Program-made: the position numbers and the translations under genes
Notes under the pieces: model-generated
Database searches by the model: none
What the model was told of the DNA's origin: nothing
The model's input: only the letters and a program-made list of their open reading frames with translations
Shown here: one piece after another, positions 1-8,067 of the stretch
Layout: each line of letters begins with the position of its first letter
Numbering within the stretch: the stretch's first letter is position 1
DNA from: Fibrobacteria bacterium GUT77
GTDB lineage: Bacteria; Fibrobacterota; Chitinivibrionia; Chitinivibrionales; Chitinispirillaceae
NCBI GenBank assembly: GCA_001462255.1
Contig: LIUJ01000056.1
Span: forward strand, 1,297 to 19,985
DNA: 18,689 bases
Reading direction: 5' to 3'

Positions 1-3000
1 GAGTTTAAGTGGGGCAACCTCGACACAAAAGCCGGGTCGTACCTGGTGAATCTCATGCGTGACGGTAACGCCAAATCTTTTGGTATGGAAGGCATGGGTA
101 ATTTCCGCATGGGATTATTGGTTTGGGAGGCTACCGTGCCGCGCGGCAATAACACAAACGAGTTGAGCGTGACGCTCGACGCCGGGAGTACGCTGACCGG
201 CGGTGATTACAGGTGGCGCGTTTACGCGCTCGACGGCCGCGGCGCGGCCTCCACCGACTCCGCTCTTTCGGTCTCCGGTTTCAAATACGTCAAGACCGAC
301 GAGGGTACGATAAACATTTCAACGATTGAGAGGATAGGCGGTAGAGACCTGCCCGTAGGCTACGTGGAGTTGCGATTGGAGGTGGTGAGCGGGCCTACAA
401 TGAAGCCGCTGCTCTTCTACACGAGCGGCGAAGGCACGCAAGGGAGGTCTTTTCCCGTTGGCACCTACCGTATAACAACCGTAAAAGAGGGATACACTGC
501 GTATACGGCGACCGTTACCGTATCAAGGGGCGCGACGGCGGACGTGACTATACCCATGTCGCGCCCGGAAGCCGTCCTTTACGGACGCGTACTTGCGGAC
601 GGCGGCTTGGCCGTAGGCGCCGCTAAGGTTACGGCCGTCTCCGAGTGGGGCGATACCGTTTCCGTGACGACCGACGACCGGGGCGGCTTTACGTTTTCCG
701 GTCGGGCCGCGGATTGGACCATAACCGTTGATAAATCGGGTTTCAAAACGTCCGCCCCCAAAAAGGTAACGTTGAAGTTGGGCGAAAACAACGATTTCGT
801 CAGCGTCAATTTGGAGAGGAGCGATTTTGCCCTATCGGGCGTTATCCGAAATTCAAGCGGTCATCCCGTTATGGGGGCGCGGGTGCGAATCTTGCGTGAG
901 GGCGTTCTCTTAGACGAGTTGATTTCCACGCCGCAGAACGGCGCGTACGTTTTCTATCTCAACGCCGGTACGTACGCCGTTACGGCGGAGAAGCCGGGTT
1001 TCACGATGTTCAGCCGGAGCGTCGCGGTCACCGGAACCGTATCGCAGGACATTATCTTAAGGGAAGGCGCCGTGGTCGTCAGCGGCGCGGTTACCGGTAG
1101 GAGCTGGGTTGCGAGCGTAAACAACTATGTCGTCGCCCCCATTACCTCGGCGAGCGTTACCTTTACGGACGTTACTCCAAACGTATCGAGGCGGGATACG
1201 TTCACCGTCATAAGCGACGCCGTTTTCGGTAAATTTTCAGCGAGTTTGCCCAAGGATAGGAATTATAATGTGACGGCGTCGGCCGTTGGGTTTGCCGCCT
1301 CCGGCAACGTACATGACTTTAATACAACCGACGTATCGGTTGATTTGTCCAAAGAGTATAACGATACTTTGTACGCCTTGGCCACGGTAAAGGGACGCGT
1401 TACCGGGGTAGCCGAGGGTGCGCAGGTTGACGTGAATGTCTACGATGCAAACGGACGGACGCTTGCTTCCAAACGTATTATTACGTCGGGCAGGAACGGC
1501 GGCGACCCTTACGAGGTTAGGAACATTCCGGACGGAAACGTTAGGATCGGGGTAGGCGCCGAGGGGTATTTTACGAATACCGCCCACTCGGTTATCATAA
1601 CGAAAGGCCGGCTTGATCCCAACCGAGAGAACTATGATTTTTCTATGGGGGTAGGCGACAAGGTCGTCAAATTTGACGTCACTTCGGGGGGGCGCGGGGT
1701 GATAAAGTTAGTATCGCCGTTCAACAAGACGTTAGCCTTTGACAACGTATACGGAACGTCCGATACGATTCGTGACGTAGGGAGCGGGGACTATGTTGTA
1801 GAGGCCGCTGTAGACGACACGAACCGATTGGCGTTGTCGTATCGCAAATTCAATGTTTCCGATAGCGAAAACGAGCATACGGAGCAATTGAGTTTTCCTT
1901 TTACCCATAAGCCGGACAGCCTCGCCGACACAAGTAACGGTAATGTCAGGATAAAGTGGCCGGAGCCGGTAATTATGAATAGGTTGGTTCTTTATTACAG
2001 AAGCGAGGGGAGCGTCCGTTTTGACAGCGTTTCTGCTAACGGCGCGGATAGGCCGATGGCGTTTAGCGTTAAACCCGCGCGCGACGGTTGCAAATTATAT
2101 TACTACTTCCGTGTATACCATACCAACAACGATGTTTACGGGTCAAGCAATCAGTTGTACGCCACGCACGTAAGAGCCAATGACAAGCTCATCAGCCGCG
2201 TGGTCGTTGAGCCGGGCGTTATTGAGGGGGACACGCTTTTAATGTCTTCGTCGTACCAGGCGGCGTTTACGCTTAAGGCTTTTTACGGCGATGTGTTTGT
2301 GCCCATAACCGGCAATATGGGAAGGGTGTCGTGGAGCGTATCGGGAGCCGGAAGCGGATCCGGCACGGGAATGACCTATTCTTACGTCACCCCTGACGGG
2401 GGGGAGCGGAATTTGATTTTGCGGGCGGCGCTTACGCCGACGGGCGGCTATAAAATGAAGCCCGGTGTCGACTCAACGGTTAATATACCTATCAGGGTTA
2501 CCGGGAAGCGGCTCAAGTCTATAGACATATCGCGCAAGGGTAACGCGGGCCCGATCTTGAATAACGAGAGAATAGGCTTCCGCGCCGACGCGTTTGACGA
2601 GAGCTTGAGAGCGGTTACGGTGTCGCCGAGATGGGACCGCTATCCGGTTGGCGCCGGTGAGATAAGCGGAGACGGCTCGTTTGTGCCCAATCGCAAATTC
2701 GTTGGGATGGCGAGGATAGCGGTTGACGTGGGCGGCAGAAAATTGGAATACACGGAACCGGGCGCGGAGTTCCCCGGACAGCGCGTAAACTACCCGATAA
2801 AGCGCAACGCGACCGGTAACGATACGGCGGATACCCGAATGGGGATGCGGGTTATCTTCGGCGCCGGTACGGTGAAAGAGGGTGTAAACGCCGAGCTTGG
2901 GGTTACGGTACCGCAGTTGACGAATTATGTGCATAGGGGCACGGAGAACTATATGATGGCCGACTCGGTCGCTTTCGATTTAACGTTCAGCGACACGGGG

Positions 3001-3699
3001 GCCATAGGCGGCAATATTGTGCTGGCGTTCGACGTTCCGCAAATGTTGAAGGATGCCGTTAACGACGGCAGTTATGAGTTTAGGGTGGCAAAGTGGTTGC
3101 CGGACAGTTTGCGGTGGGTTCCCACGGACTCGACGCGCGTGTCGGGGGGCGTAGTTTATACCGTGCTGTCGCCCATGGCTACTACGGGATCGGCTTTGCC
3201 CAAAACCAAGAAGACAACCGCGCGTAGGGTATCAAGGGCGTCCGCGCTTACAAAGTCCGCGCGCTACGCGCTGGTTATCAAGGCGAATAAAACGTCGCTT
3301 GCCCTGTCCGTTTCGCCGCACCCGTTCTCGCCGTATATAGTACCGGTGCACGAGTATGGTTCGGGCGCGAAAGCGGGAACGTGCATAAAGGTCGGCATAC
3401 AGGCGCCGGATCCCTTTGTTAAAAGCGTAAAGGTGCGCGTCTACAACGCGACCGGCAAAATGGTTTGGGGCATAGAGAAGCTGAACGCCCAAACCGGCGA
3501 GAACCGCTTTTGGTGGAACGGCAGAACAAGCGGTAGCGGCGGCGCCGCGGTAAGCGAAGATGTATGGTCGGACGACTACTACGAAAAGAACGCCGGCAGG
3601 CCTATGTGCAGAAACGGCAGGTATTATGTAGCGGTGTTGCTGACGGACATGGAAGGCAAGCAGATGCGCGCGGTGAAACCGTTGGTGCTGATGAAATAG
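1..3699 (+). CDS. Giant secreted surface protein with carboxypeptidase-regulatory-like and Ig-like repeats, FlgD-like C-terminus (5' partial)
   Basis: The frame is open from the first base (reads EFKWGNLDTKAGSYLVNLMR), so the true start lies upstream and the GTG at 46 is only an internal codon. At least 1232 residues remain. In order I see an FN3/Ig-like stretch (YRWRVYALDGRG, about 200-290), then several beta-rich modules of the carboxypeptidase-regulatory/PEGA type at about 340-1640, with recurring G-x-V...A-x-V and AG-x-Y-x-V-x-A-x-K-x-G-F patterns. Two Big-like Ig segments lie near 2190-2750. The C-terminal region (about 3300-3696) begins VSPHPFSP and contains KVRVYNATGKMVW...WWNGR, the pattern of FlgD-like Ig or type IX sorting domains. 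There is no catalytic signature, so I infer an adhesin or scaffold-like surface protein. The next gene, in the same direction 44 bases on, encodes a PorV-like protein, which suggests one transcription unit. The exact role is unknown. Confidence 0.8.
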   Translation, partial: EFKWGNLDTKAGSYLVNLMRDGNAKSFGMEGMGNFRMGLLVWEATVPRGNNTNELSVTLDAGSTLTGGDYRWRVYALDGRGAASTDSALSVSGFKYVKTDEGTINISTIERIGGRDLPVGYVELRLEVVSGPTMKPLLFYTSGEGTQGRSFPVGTYRITTVKEGYTAYTATVTVSRGATADVTIPMSRPEAVLYGRVLADGGLAVGAAKVTAVSEWGDTVSVTTDDRGGFTFSGRAADWTITVDKSGFKTSAPKKVTLKLGENNDFVSVNLERSDFALSGVIRNSSGHPVMGARVRILREGVLLDELISTPQNGAYVFYLNAGTYAVTAEKPGFTMFSRSVAVTGTVSQDIILREGAVVVSGAVTGRSWVASVNNYVVAPITSASVTFTDVTPNVSRRDTFTVISDAVFGKFSASLPKDRNYNVTASAVGFAASGNVHDFNTTDVSVDLSKEYNDTLYALATVKGRVTGVAEGAQVDVNVYDANGRTLASKRIITSGRNGGDPYEVRNIPDGNVRIGVGAEGYFTNTAHSVIITKGRLDPNRENYDFSMGVGDKVVKFDVTSGGRGVIKLVSPFNKTLAFDNVYGTSDTIRDVGSGDYVVEAAVDDTNRLALSYRKFNVSDSENEHTEQLSFPFTHKPDSLADTSNGNVRIKWPEPVIMNRLVLYYRSEGSVRFDSVSANGADRPMAFSVKPARDGCKLYYYFRVYHTNNDVYGSSNQLYATHVRANDKLISRVVVEPGVIEGDTLLMSSSYQAAFTLKAFYGDVFVPITGNMGRVSWSVSGAGSGSGTGMTYSYVTPDGGERNLILRAALTPTGGYKMKPGVDSTVNIPIRVTGKRLKSIDISRKGNAGPILNNERIGFRADAFDESLRAVTVSPRWDRYPVGAGEISGDGSFVPNRKFVGMARIAVDVGGRKLEYTEPGAEFPGQRVNYPIKRNATGNDTADTRMGMRVIFGAGTVKEGVNAELGVTVPQLTNYVHRGTENYMMADSVAFDLTFSDTGAIGGNIVLAFDVPQMLKDAVNDGSYEFRVAKWLPDSLRWVPTDSTRVSGGVVYTVLSPMATTGSALPKTKKTTARRVSRASALTKSARYALVIKANKTSLALSVSPHPFSPYIVPVHEYGSGAKAGTCIKVGIQAPDPFVKSVKVRVYNATGKMVWGIEKLNAQTGENRFWWNGRTSGSGGAAVSEDVWSDDYYEKNAGRPMCRNGRYYVAVLLTDMEGKQMRAVKPLVLMK

Positions 3700-3733
3700 A
3701 AGGTTAATAAAAACAAAGAGGTTGATTTTATTC

Positions 3734-3738
3734 GGAGG
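3734..3738 (+). promoter_or_regulatory. Ribosome binding site for the PorV-like gene
   Basis: GGAGG lies five bases before the GTG at 3744. It supports this GTG, rather than a later ATG, as the start of the downstream gene. Confidence 0.7.
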
Positions 3739-3743
3739 CGCAG

Positions 3744-5468
3744 GTGAAATCCATATCGTTTATGATTAAGGCGGTGTTGTTGTCGTGCTTGCTTTTTGCC
3801 ACGTTGGCCTTAGGGCAACCTGTGGCGGAGCCGGAGTCGGATGTTGTCTCCGAACAGGCGGTTCAGGAGGCGCAAGAGGAAGAGCTAATTACAGTACCGG
3901 AGCAAATTGCGATAGAGCCCGAACCCGATGTTGAGGAGCCGAAAGTTGCGGATGCGGCCTTCGCGCCTCAGACGACCGCGGCGGATACCGTTGATTCGGG
4001 GGCCGACCGGCAGAGGGTTAGGCTCGGCGTGCTTATGCTTGAGTCGGCTACCGGGCACGACAAAGAGGCCTTTGACATGACCGCCCTGATGATTGAGAGG
4101 CTCGAGGAGTTGGGGCTTTACGACATCTATCGTCCGAGCGATATAGATAAAGCCTTGACCGGCACGCGCTTAGGCAAGGGCAGTTGCCGCGACCCGAAGT
4201 GCGTTCTTGGCATCGGTAAGATGTTGGGTGTTCGCAGGATGATATCCGGCACGCTCGACATTACCGGGTCGCGTTGCGCCGTGCGCCTTGTGTTGCTCAA
4301 CGTGATGAGCGGTAAACCCATAGCGAGCGTGAGTTTGGAGGGGGCTTTGGGGGTTCCCGCTAATGAGGTGCTCTTGGCCGCTATTGACCGCATACACGGC
4401 GACAATAGAGAGTTGAATAGGATGAGCGCGTACTTCGGCCCGCCGGAGAACAATCTCTCGGAGTTCCTTTGGACGTCGGTGTCGGTTGCGGGGGCGGGTC
4501 TCTTTTACACGGTGGTGAACTACGGCGCGGGCGGTAACCGCGCCGACGACGGCGTTCAAATCGTCGGCGGCGCCTACGGCGGGAACGATAAACTCTCCGG
4601 CATTTGGGCGACGGGGAACCAGATACCGGTGTTCGCGCGTCCCGCGGCGCTGGCAAACGCATATACGGCCGTGTCGGACGACGCTTACGGCGTCCTTTAC
4701 AATCCGGCGGGTATGCCTTGGGTTGGCGGGCGTGAGGCCGTGGTCGGCTACCAGTACCGCCTCGGCATGGACATCATGGCCGTGTCATACGTCAACAAGG
4801 CGCTTCGCGACCTCGGCTTCGGGCAGGCCATACTCCTCACGACGGATCGCGACGGCGCCATGACGGAGGTGTACTTCGTGACGGCCGCCGGCTACAAGAT
4901 AAATCAAGACTACCTGTTCGGCCCGCTCTCCGTGGGCGCTTCCCTCAAGATTGTGGGCAACACGGTCAACAAATTGTCGCAGGACTCGCCGTACGGCCAG
5001 TCATACGGCGTTGGGCTGGATCTCGGTTTTATGTGGGAGTTGTCGCCGGCCATTAGATACGGCCTCCTTTTGCGCGACGTACCTACGGTGAACAAGTGGA
5101 AGAACAGGGCCACGGGGGCGCGGTATTCGGAGACAAACCCGTCCACGTTGCACATGGGCGGAAGCTATACGGCCGGATACAACGCGTTTTTGACGGCCGA
5201 CGGCCAAATTCCCATTTACGCCGATCAACCTTGGGTTATGGCCGGCGGCGTAGAGTACGAGTTCTTCAGGATGCTGGCGCTACGCGTAGGTTTGCAGAGA
5301 GAGATACTCGACGAGTACGCGGACTGGTGGAAAATAACCTGCGGCGCCGGTTTCAGGTTTGACACGGGGGCGAAGTGGGGTAGGGAGACGGCGCTCGACA
5401 TATCGTACGAGTACAACACGACGGAGTTGTTTCACGTGGTCAACGTTTCGGTTAGAGCCGGTTTTTGA
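3744..5468 (+). CDS. Secreted TolB/FlgO-like + PorV/UPF0164-like outer membrane protein
   Basis: 574 residues from a GTG start with a good Shine-Dalgarno. Residues 1-25 form a signal peptide (hydrophobic core AVLLSCLLFATLALG). Residues 26-90 are an acidic, Pro/Glu/Val-rich linker. Residues 91-220 resemble the small alpha/beta domain of TolB N-terminal/FlgO-like proteins, with the CRDPKC pair (C148, C153) followed by LGVRRMISGTLD and LLNVMSGKPIASVSLEG. Residues 296-574 begin with FARPAALANAYTAVSDDAYGVLYNPAGM, the hallmark N-terminal segment of PorV/PorQ and UPF0164 beta-barrel proteins. Alternating beta strands follow, ending in VSVRAGF with a terminal Phe, as expected for an outer-membrane barrel. 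PorV proteins are shuttle partners of CTD-bearing cargo in type IX secretion. The upstream gene encodes such a cargo-like protein, so a chaperone or attachment role is inferred. An alternative is a general FadL-like outer-membrane protein. Confidence 0.75.
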   Translation: MKSISFMIKAVLLSCLLFATLALGQPVAEPESDVVSEQAVQEAQEEELITVPEQIAIEPEPDVEEPKVADAAFAPQTTAADTVDSGADRQRVRLGVLMLESATGHDKEAFDMTALMIERLEELGLYDIYRPSDIDKALTGTRLGKGSCRDPKCVLGIGKMLGVRRMISGTLDITGSRCAVRLVLLNVMSGKPIASVSLEGALGVPANEVLLAAIDRIHGDNRELNRMSAYFGPPENNLSEFLWTSVSVAGAGLFYTVVNYGAGGNRADDGVQIVGGAYGGNDKLSGIWATGNQIPVFARPAALANAYTAVSDDAYGVLYNPAGMPWVGGREAVVGYQYRLGMDIMAVSYVNKALRDLGFGQAILLTTDRDGAMTEVYFVTAAGYKINQDYLFGPLSVGASLKIVGNTVNKLSQDSPYGQSYGVGLDLGFMWELSPAIRYGLLLRDVPTVNKWKNRATGARYSETNPSTLHMGGSYTAGYNAFLTADGQIPIYADQPWVMAGGVEYEFFRMLALRVGLQREILDEYADWWKITCGAGFRFDTGAKWGRETALDISYEYNTTELFHVVNVSVRAGF

Positions 5469-7052
5469 TTATTTGAGGTCTATGACAAACAACGTCATGT
5501 CGTCTTCTTGTTGTTGCGTTCCGCAAAACGTTTTTTGATTGTCCAATATGGCCTGTACGGCGTCGCTTGGGTTTAACGGCAACGTTTGCGCCGCTATGTT
5601 TTTCAGGCGTTCGGTTCCGTACATTTCGGATTTGGCGTTGATGGCCTCCGTCAGACCGTCGGTGTAAAGTATCATTCGGTGTTCTCCGCGCGCGTAGTCC
5701 GTTTCTTTCTCCCGCAACAACATATCCTGGAAGACGCCCAAGAAGAGGCCGTCGGTCTTTAGCGTGGCGCAACGGCCGGTTGGTTTGTGCAGGTAGAGCA
5801 CGGGGCAGTGCCCGGCCGAGGAGTAGCGTATCTTTTGCGTGGCGGTGTTTATGACCGCGTAAAAGACGGTCACAAAGTGTTCCGTGGCTATTTCGGAGAT
5901 GAACAGTTCGTTTATCCGCTCCAGCGTTTTTTGCGGTGAGGTTTCTTTTCGCGAGTGAATTTTTAGGAGGATTTTGAACATGGACATAATGAGCGCGGAG
6001 GCTACGCCGTGGCCGGATACGTCGGCGACGATTACTCCGTAGGAGTCGTCGGATATGTCGAAAAGGTCGTAGTAGTCGCCGCCCACGGAGTTTGCCGCGA
6101 GGTAGCGCGAGCCCACGTTGTAGTGTTTGGCGGAGGTCATTATGTCCTGCGGCAGGAGTTTTTGTTGGATGGTGCGGGCGTGTTCGAGATCCATGCGGAT
6201 ATTGGTTTGCGCGATCTCCAGCTCGTAGTTGACTTTGCGCAGTTTTTCGTTGGCGGTTGTAAGGCCGTGGTTTGCCTCGTCGAGCGCGTTCATCATGCTG
6301 AAGTTGTCGAAGACGAGCCCGGCGAGCGTTATAATGTTTGTGAGGAATGTGATGTCGTCGCTTGTTATGGGAGCCCCGCTGTTTTTGCGGTCAAGCCAAA
6401 ATACCCCCTTTGCGCTGAAGGCCGGGCATACGATGCAGGAGCGGCGCTTGTCGTCTTCCGACACGTTTTTGTCGTCCCCGCAACTGTGCGCGGTGCTCCA
6501 GCAGTACGGGTTGACGCTACCGTAGCAGCGACACGACTTTTTTTCGCACCCTTTTATTTCGTAGCATTTGCGGGTAGGCTTCCTCAAAAGCGGTGCCGCG
6601 ATGTAGGAGCGCGATTGCAACTCGCGGCTGAACGCATCGCAATTCGGGTCGGGCTCCTCCACGAAGATGTGTTTGTTTAGGAATATGGCGTCGGTTATGT
6701 CGCCGCCGTCGAAGCCGAGGGGCACCATAAGGTTTTTAACGGCGTCGCCGTCTATTCCCACCCAATTAGCCGGTTCTATGCGGAATTTTTCCGGGTTCAC
6801 CTTAAAAAGTATCGCGCGGTCGAAGTCGACGAGGTCCTGAAAGGACAGGAGCACGGTCTTCACGATGCCGTTGAGGTCGGTGCAGGAGTGCAGTACCTTC
6901 ACAAGCTCGTTTAAGAGCGCGGAATTGATGAGTTGGGACTTGAGCATCTCGTTTTGCGAGAGCAAATCCCGCTCCGAAGTCTGCGGTACGGAGTCGTTTG
7001 TTTTGTCGTCCACAATAATATCCATTATTTGCTTGATTTTTAACTGCGGCAT
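5469..7052 (-). CDS. GAF-like sensor with Cys-rich insert fused to SpoIIE/PP2C-type serine phosphatase
   Basis: 527 residues, no membrane segment, so cytoplasmic. Residues 40-255 look like a GAF-type sensor (LNELVKVLHSCTDLNGIVKTVLLS...DFDRAILF). An insert holds eight cysteines (C163, C169, C174, C176, C184, C191, C206, C209) in a pattern like the two-CW motif (CxEIKGC...C...CW...C...CxxCPAF). Residues 258-297 are a coiled-coil linker. Residues 298-527 are a complete PPM/SpoIIE phosphatase: GGDYYD (324-329), DVSGHG (344-349), SAGH (412-415), YTDGLTEA (463-470), DDMT (517-520). All metal-binding aspartates are present, so activity is expected. Such enzymes dephosphorylate anti-sigma-factor antagonists; no partner is visible here. 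The start is uncertain: the first ATG has no Shine-Dalgarno and lies about 13 bases after a -10-like element, and Met10 is an alternative. Its stop codon abuts that of the convergent PorV-like gene. Confidence 0.88.
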   Translation of the reverse strand: MPQLKIKQIMDIIVDDKTNDSVPQTSERDLLSQNEMLKSQLINSALLNELVKVLHSCTDLNGIVKTVLLSFQDLVDFDRAILFKVNPEKFRIEPANWVGIDGDAVKNLMVPLGFDGGDITDAIFLNKHIFVEEPDPNCDAFSRELQSRSYIAAPLLRKPTRKCYEIKGCEKKSCRCYGSVNPYCWSTAHSCGDDKNVSEDDKRRSCIVCPAFSAKGVFWLDRKNSGAPITSDDITFLTNIITLAGLVFDNFSMMNALDEANHGLTTANEKLRKVNYELEIAQTNIRMDLEHARTIQQKLLPQDIMTSAKHYNVGSRYLAANSVGGDYYDLFDISDDSYGVIVADVSGHGVASALIMSMFKILLKIHSRKETSPQKTLERINELFISEIATEHFVTVFYAVINTATQKIRYSSAGHCPVLYLHKPTGRCATLKTDGLFLGVFQDMLLREKETDYARGEHRMILYTDGLTEAINAKSEMYGTERLKNIAAQTLPLNPSDAVQAILDNQKTFCGTQQQEDDMTLFVIDLK

Positions 7053-7065
7053 TTACTATTTTATT

Positions 7066-7095
7066 AATATATTCTATTCGCAGAGGGTTGCGCAA
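7066..7095 (-). promoter_or_regulatory. Candidate sigma70-type promoter for the phosphatase gene
   Basis: On the minus strand TTGCGC (7090-7095) and TATATT (7066-7071) are separated by 18 bases. The -10 ends 13 bases before the annotated ATG, so the leader would be only a few bases long, or translation begins at Met10. The -35 lies inside the perfect palindrome GTTGCGCAAC (7087-7096). Confidence 0.4.
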
Positions 7096-7126
7096 CGCTT
7101 TTTGCGGATATTTTTTTGCGGTTGCG
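7087..7126. repeat. TTGCG direct repeats and GTTGCGCAAC palindrome in the divergent intergenic region
   Basis: TTGCG occurs at 7088, 7102, 7116 and 7122. The first three copies are spaced exactly 14 bases apart, and TTTTTGCGG is repeated at 7099-7107 and 7113-7121. The first copy is part of the palindrome GTTGCGCAAC. The block lies between the phosphatase and TPR-protein genes, so it may be a regulator-binding array. Chance in a short T-rich stretch cannot be excluded. Confidence 0.35.
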
Positions 7127-7151
7127 TAAAATACACAAAAACAGTTTGTTT

Positions 7152-7157
7152 GGGAGG
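7152..7157 (+). promoter_or_regulatory. Ribosome binding site that decides the TTG start of the TPR protein
   Basis: GGGAGG lies nine bases before TTG 7167. There is no ATG or GTG in frame between it and the transmembrane segment, so this site argues for a TTG start. Confidence 0.6.
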
Positions 7158-7166
7158 GTTTTGGTT

Positions 7167-7835
7167 TTGGATACCAATCAAAAAAAGGGCGGTATACCCG
7201 AAGGGGCCGACCCGCTCGTCGACGGCGTGGTAAGGGTTAGGGCTTTCATTTCCGACAACGGCGGGATGGTTGCGGCCGTACTTGTCGCCATAGTGGTCGT
7301 TGTGGGCGGCGTCCTTATTTACAACGGATTGCGGGAGTCGCAGATTCGGAAGGCGCAGGAGCTATTCGGCGTTGGAATTTTAGACTACAACGCCGATCGA
7401 TTCGATAAGGCGCTTGAGTCGTTTACCAAAGTGGCCGAAAGGTACAAGGGTACGCCGCAGGGTACCATGGGCGCGTTTATGGCCGGGAGCGTATACTTAC
7501 AGCAAAACAACGTCGACCAAGCTATAACGTGGTTTGAGGCGGCCGCCGGAGGCGCGGAGAGCGGGTTCGTTAAGGGTCAGGCTTTGGAGGGTTTGGCCGC
7601 CGCCTATGAGGAAAAGGGTGACGACGCGGCCGCGATCAAGTGCTTGGAGAAGGCGTTGCGGGACAAGGCCGCCGCTCACCGTCACTCCGCCATTCGGTGG
7701 AAGTTGGCGCTGTTGCATAAAGACAACGCGACAGCCGCCGCCCGCTACTGCAAAGACTTAATCGCCGATACGCTGGCCACACAGTACCACCAAAAAGCCG
7801 AAAATCTGTTGGCTTCGGTCAACGCCGGAAAATAG
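7167..7835 (+). CDS. Membrane-anchored tetratricopeptide repeat protein (YfgM/TPR_21-like)
   Basis: The frame is open from a TTG at 7116, but I choose the TTG at 7167, which has GGGAGG (7152-7157) nine bases upstream. The TTG at 7161 is too close to that site. This gives 222 residues. Residues 1-33 are a short cytoplasmic segment and 34-53 a single strong transmembrane helix (MVAAVLVAIVVVVGGVLIY). The remainder is helical TPR: ELFGVGILDYNADRFDKALESFTKVAERYKG, then GAFMAGSVYLQQNNVDQAITWFEAAA and ALEGLAAAYEEKGDDAAAIKCLEKAL. The layout of short N-tail, one helix and TPRs matches YfgM, an ancillary protein of the Sec translocon and periplasmic chaperone network, with TPRs in the periplasm. Identification rests on architecture, so a generic TPR scaffold is possible. 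It is divergent from the phosphatase gene. Confidence 0.75.
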   Translation: MDTNQKKGGIPEGADPLVDGVVRVRAFISDNGGMVAAVLVAIVVVVGGVLIYNGLRESQIRKAQELFGVGILDYNADRFDKALESFTKVAERYKGTPQGTMGAFMAGSVYLQQNNVDQAITWFEAAAGGAESGFVKGQALEGLAAAYEEKGDDAAAIKCLEKALRDKAAAHRHSAIRWKLALLHKDNATAAARYCKDLIADTLATQYHQKAENLLASVNAGK

Positions 7836-7892
7836 TCGGCTTTCCGCCGACGTTGATGAATCGGTTTCGTATGGGCGGCAACCTCGCCGCCC
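7835..7892. terminator. Tandem hairpins after the TPR gene, possible terminator
   Basis: GTCGGC (7835-7840) pairs with GCCGAC (7846-7851) around a five-base loop, starting on the last base of the stop codon. A second stem, GGGCGGC (7873-7879) with GCCGCCC (7886-7892), has a six-base loop. Neither is followed by a long T run (only GATTTCC after the second), so this is a weak intrinsic terminator or an RNA-end stabiliser rather than a textbook terminator. Confidence 0.4.
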
Positions 7893-7895
7893 GAT

Positions 7896-7908
7896 TTCCG
7901 TTACGGAA
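7896..7908. repeat. Short perfect inverted repeat TTCCG-TTA-CGGAA
   Basis: Two five-base arms around TTA form a near-palindrome in the gap between the TPR gene and the pseudo-receiver gene. It could be an operator or simply the base of a further small hairpin. Nothing more can be assigned. Confidence 0.3.
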
Positions 7909-7979
7909 TGTTCCTCGTATATGTTAAACGGATTCTTACGGGGAATTTCGGCGACAGAGTAATTCAGAGGGTTAATCCC

Positions 7980-8020
7980 ATCCGCACATATTGATTATAC
8001 TTTACAATATGCGTACGGAT
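7980..8020. repeat. Long imperfect inverted repeat upstream of the pseudo-receiver/ParA-M23 unit
   Basis: The outer arms ATCCG (7980-7984) and CGGAT (8016-8020) and the inner arms CATATTG (7987-7993) and CAATATG (8005-8011) are co-linear and enclose an 11-base A/T loop. The structure ends 47 bases before the ATG at 8068, where a promoter or operator would be expected. No T run follows, so an operator or leader structure is more likely than a terminator. I could not fit a well-spaced -35/-10 pair with confidence. Confidence 0.45.
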
Positions 8021-8067
8021 TTAATCGTATATATTAAAAACGTCAGTGATGTGAAAGGATTTTTCGC

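Noticed and set aside
46..48. GTG at 46 as start of the first gene
   Set aside because: The frame is open back to base 1 with plausible protein sequence and no ribosome site precedes 46, so the gene enters from outside the window.
6009..6680. 223-residue plus-strand frame opposite the phosphatase gene
   Set aside because: It is the shadow of a well-supported phosphatase; composition is biased (Val/Ala-rich) and no domain or ribosome site supports it.
7908..7994. 28-codon ATG frame in the gap upstream of the pseudo-receiver gene
   Set aside because: No Shine-Dalgarno, no recognisable peptide character, and it overlaps the inverted repeats; probably chance.
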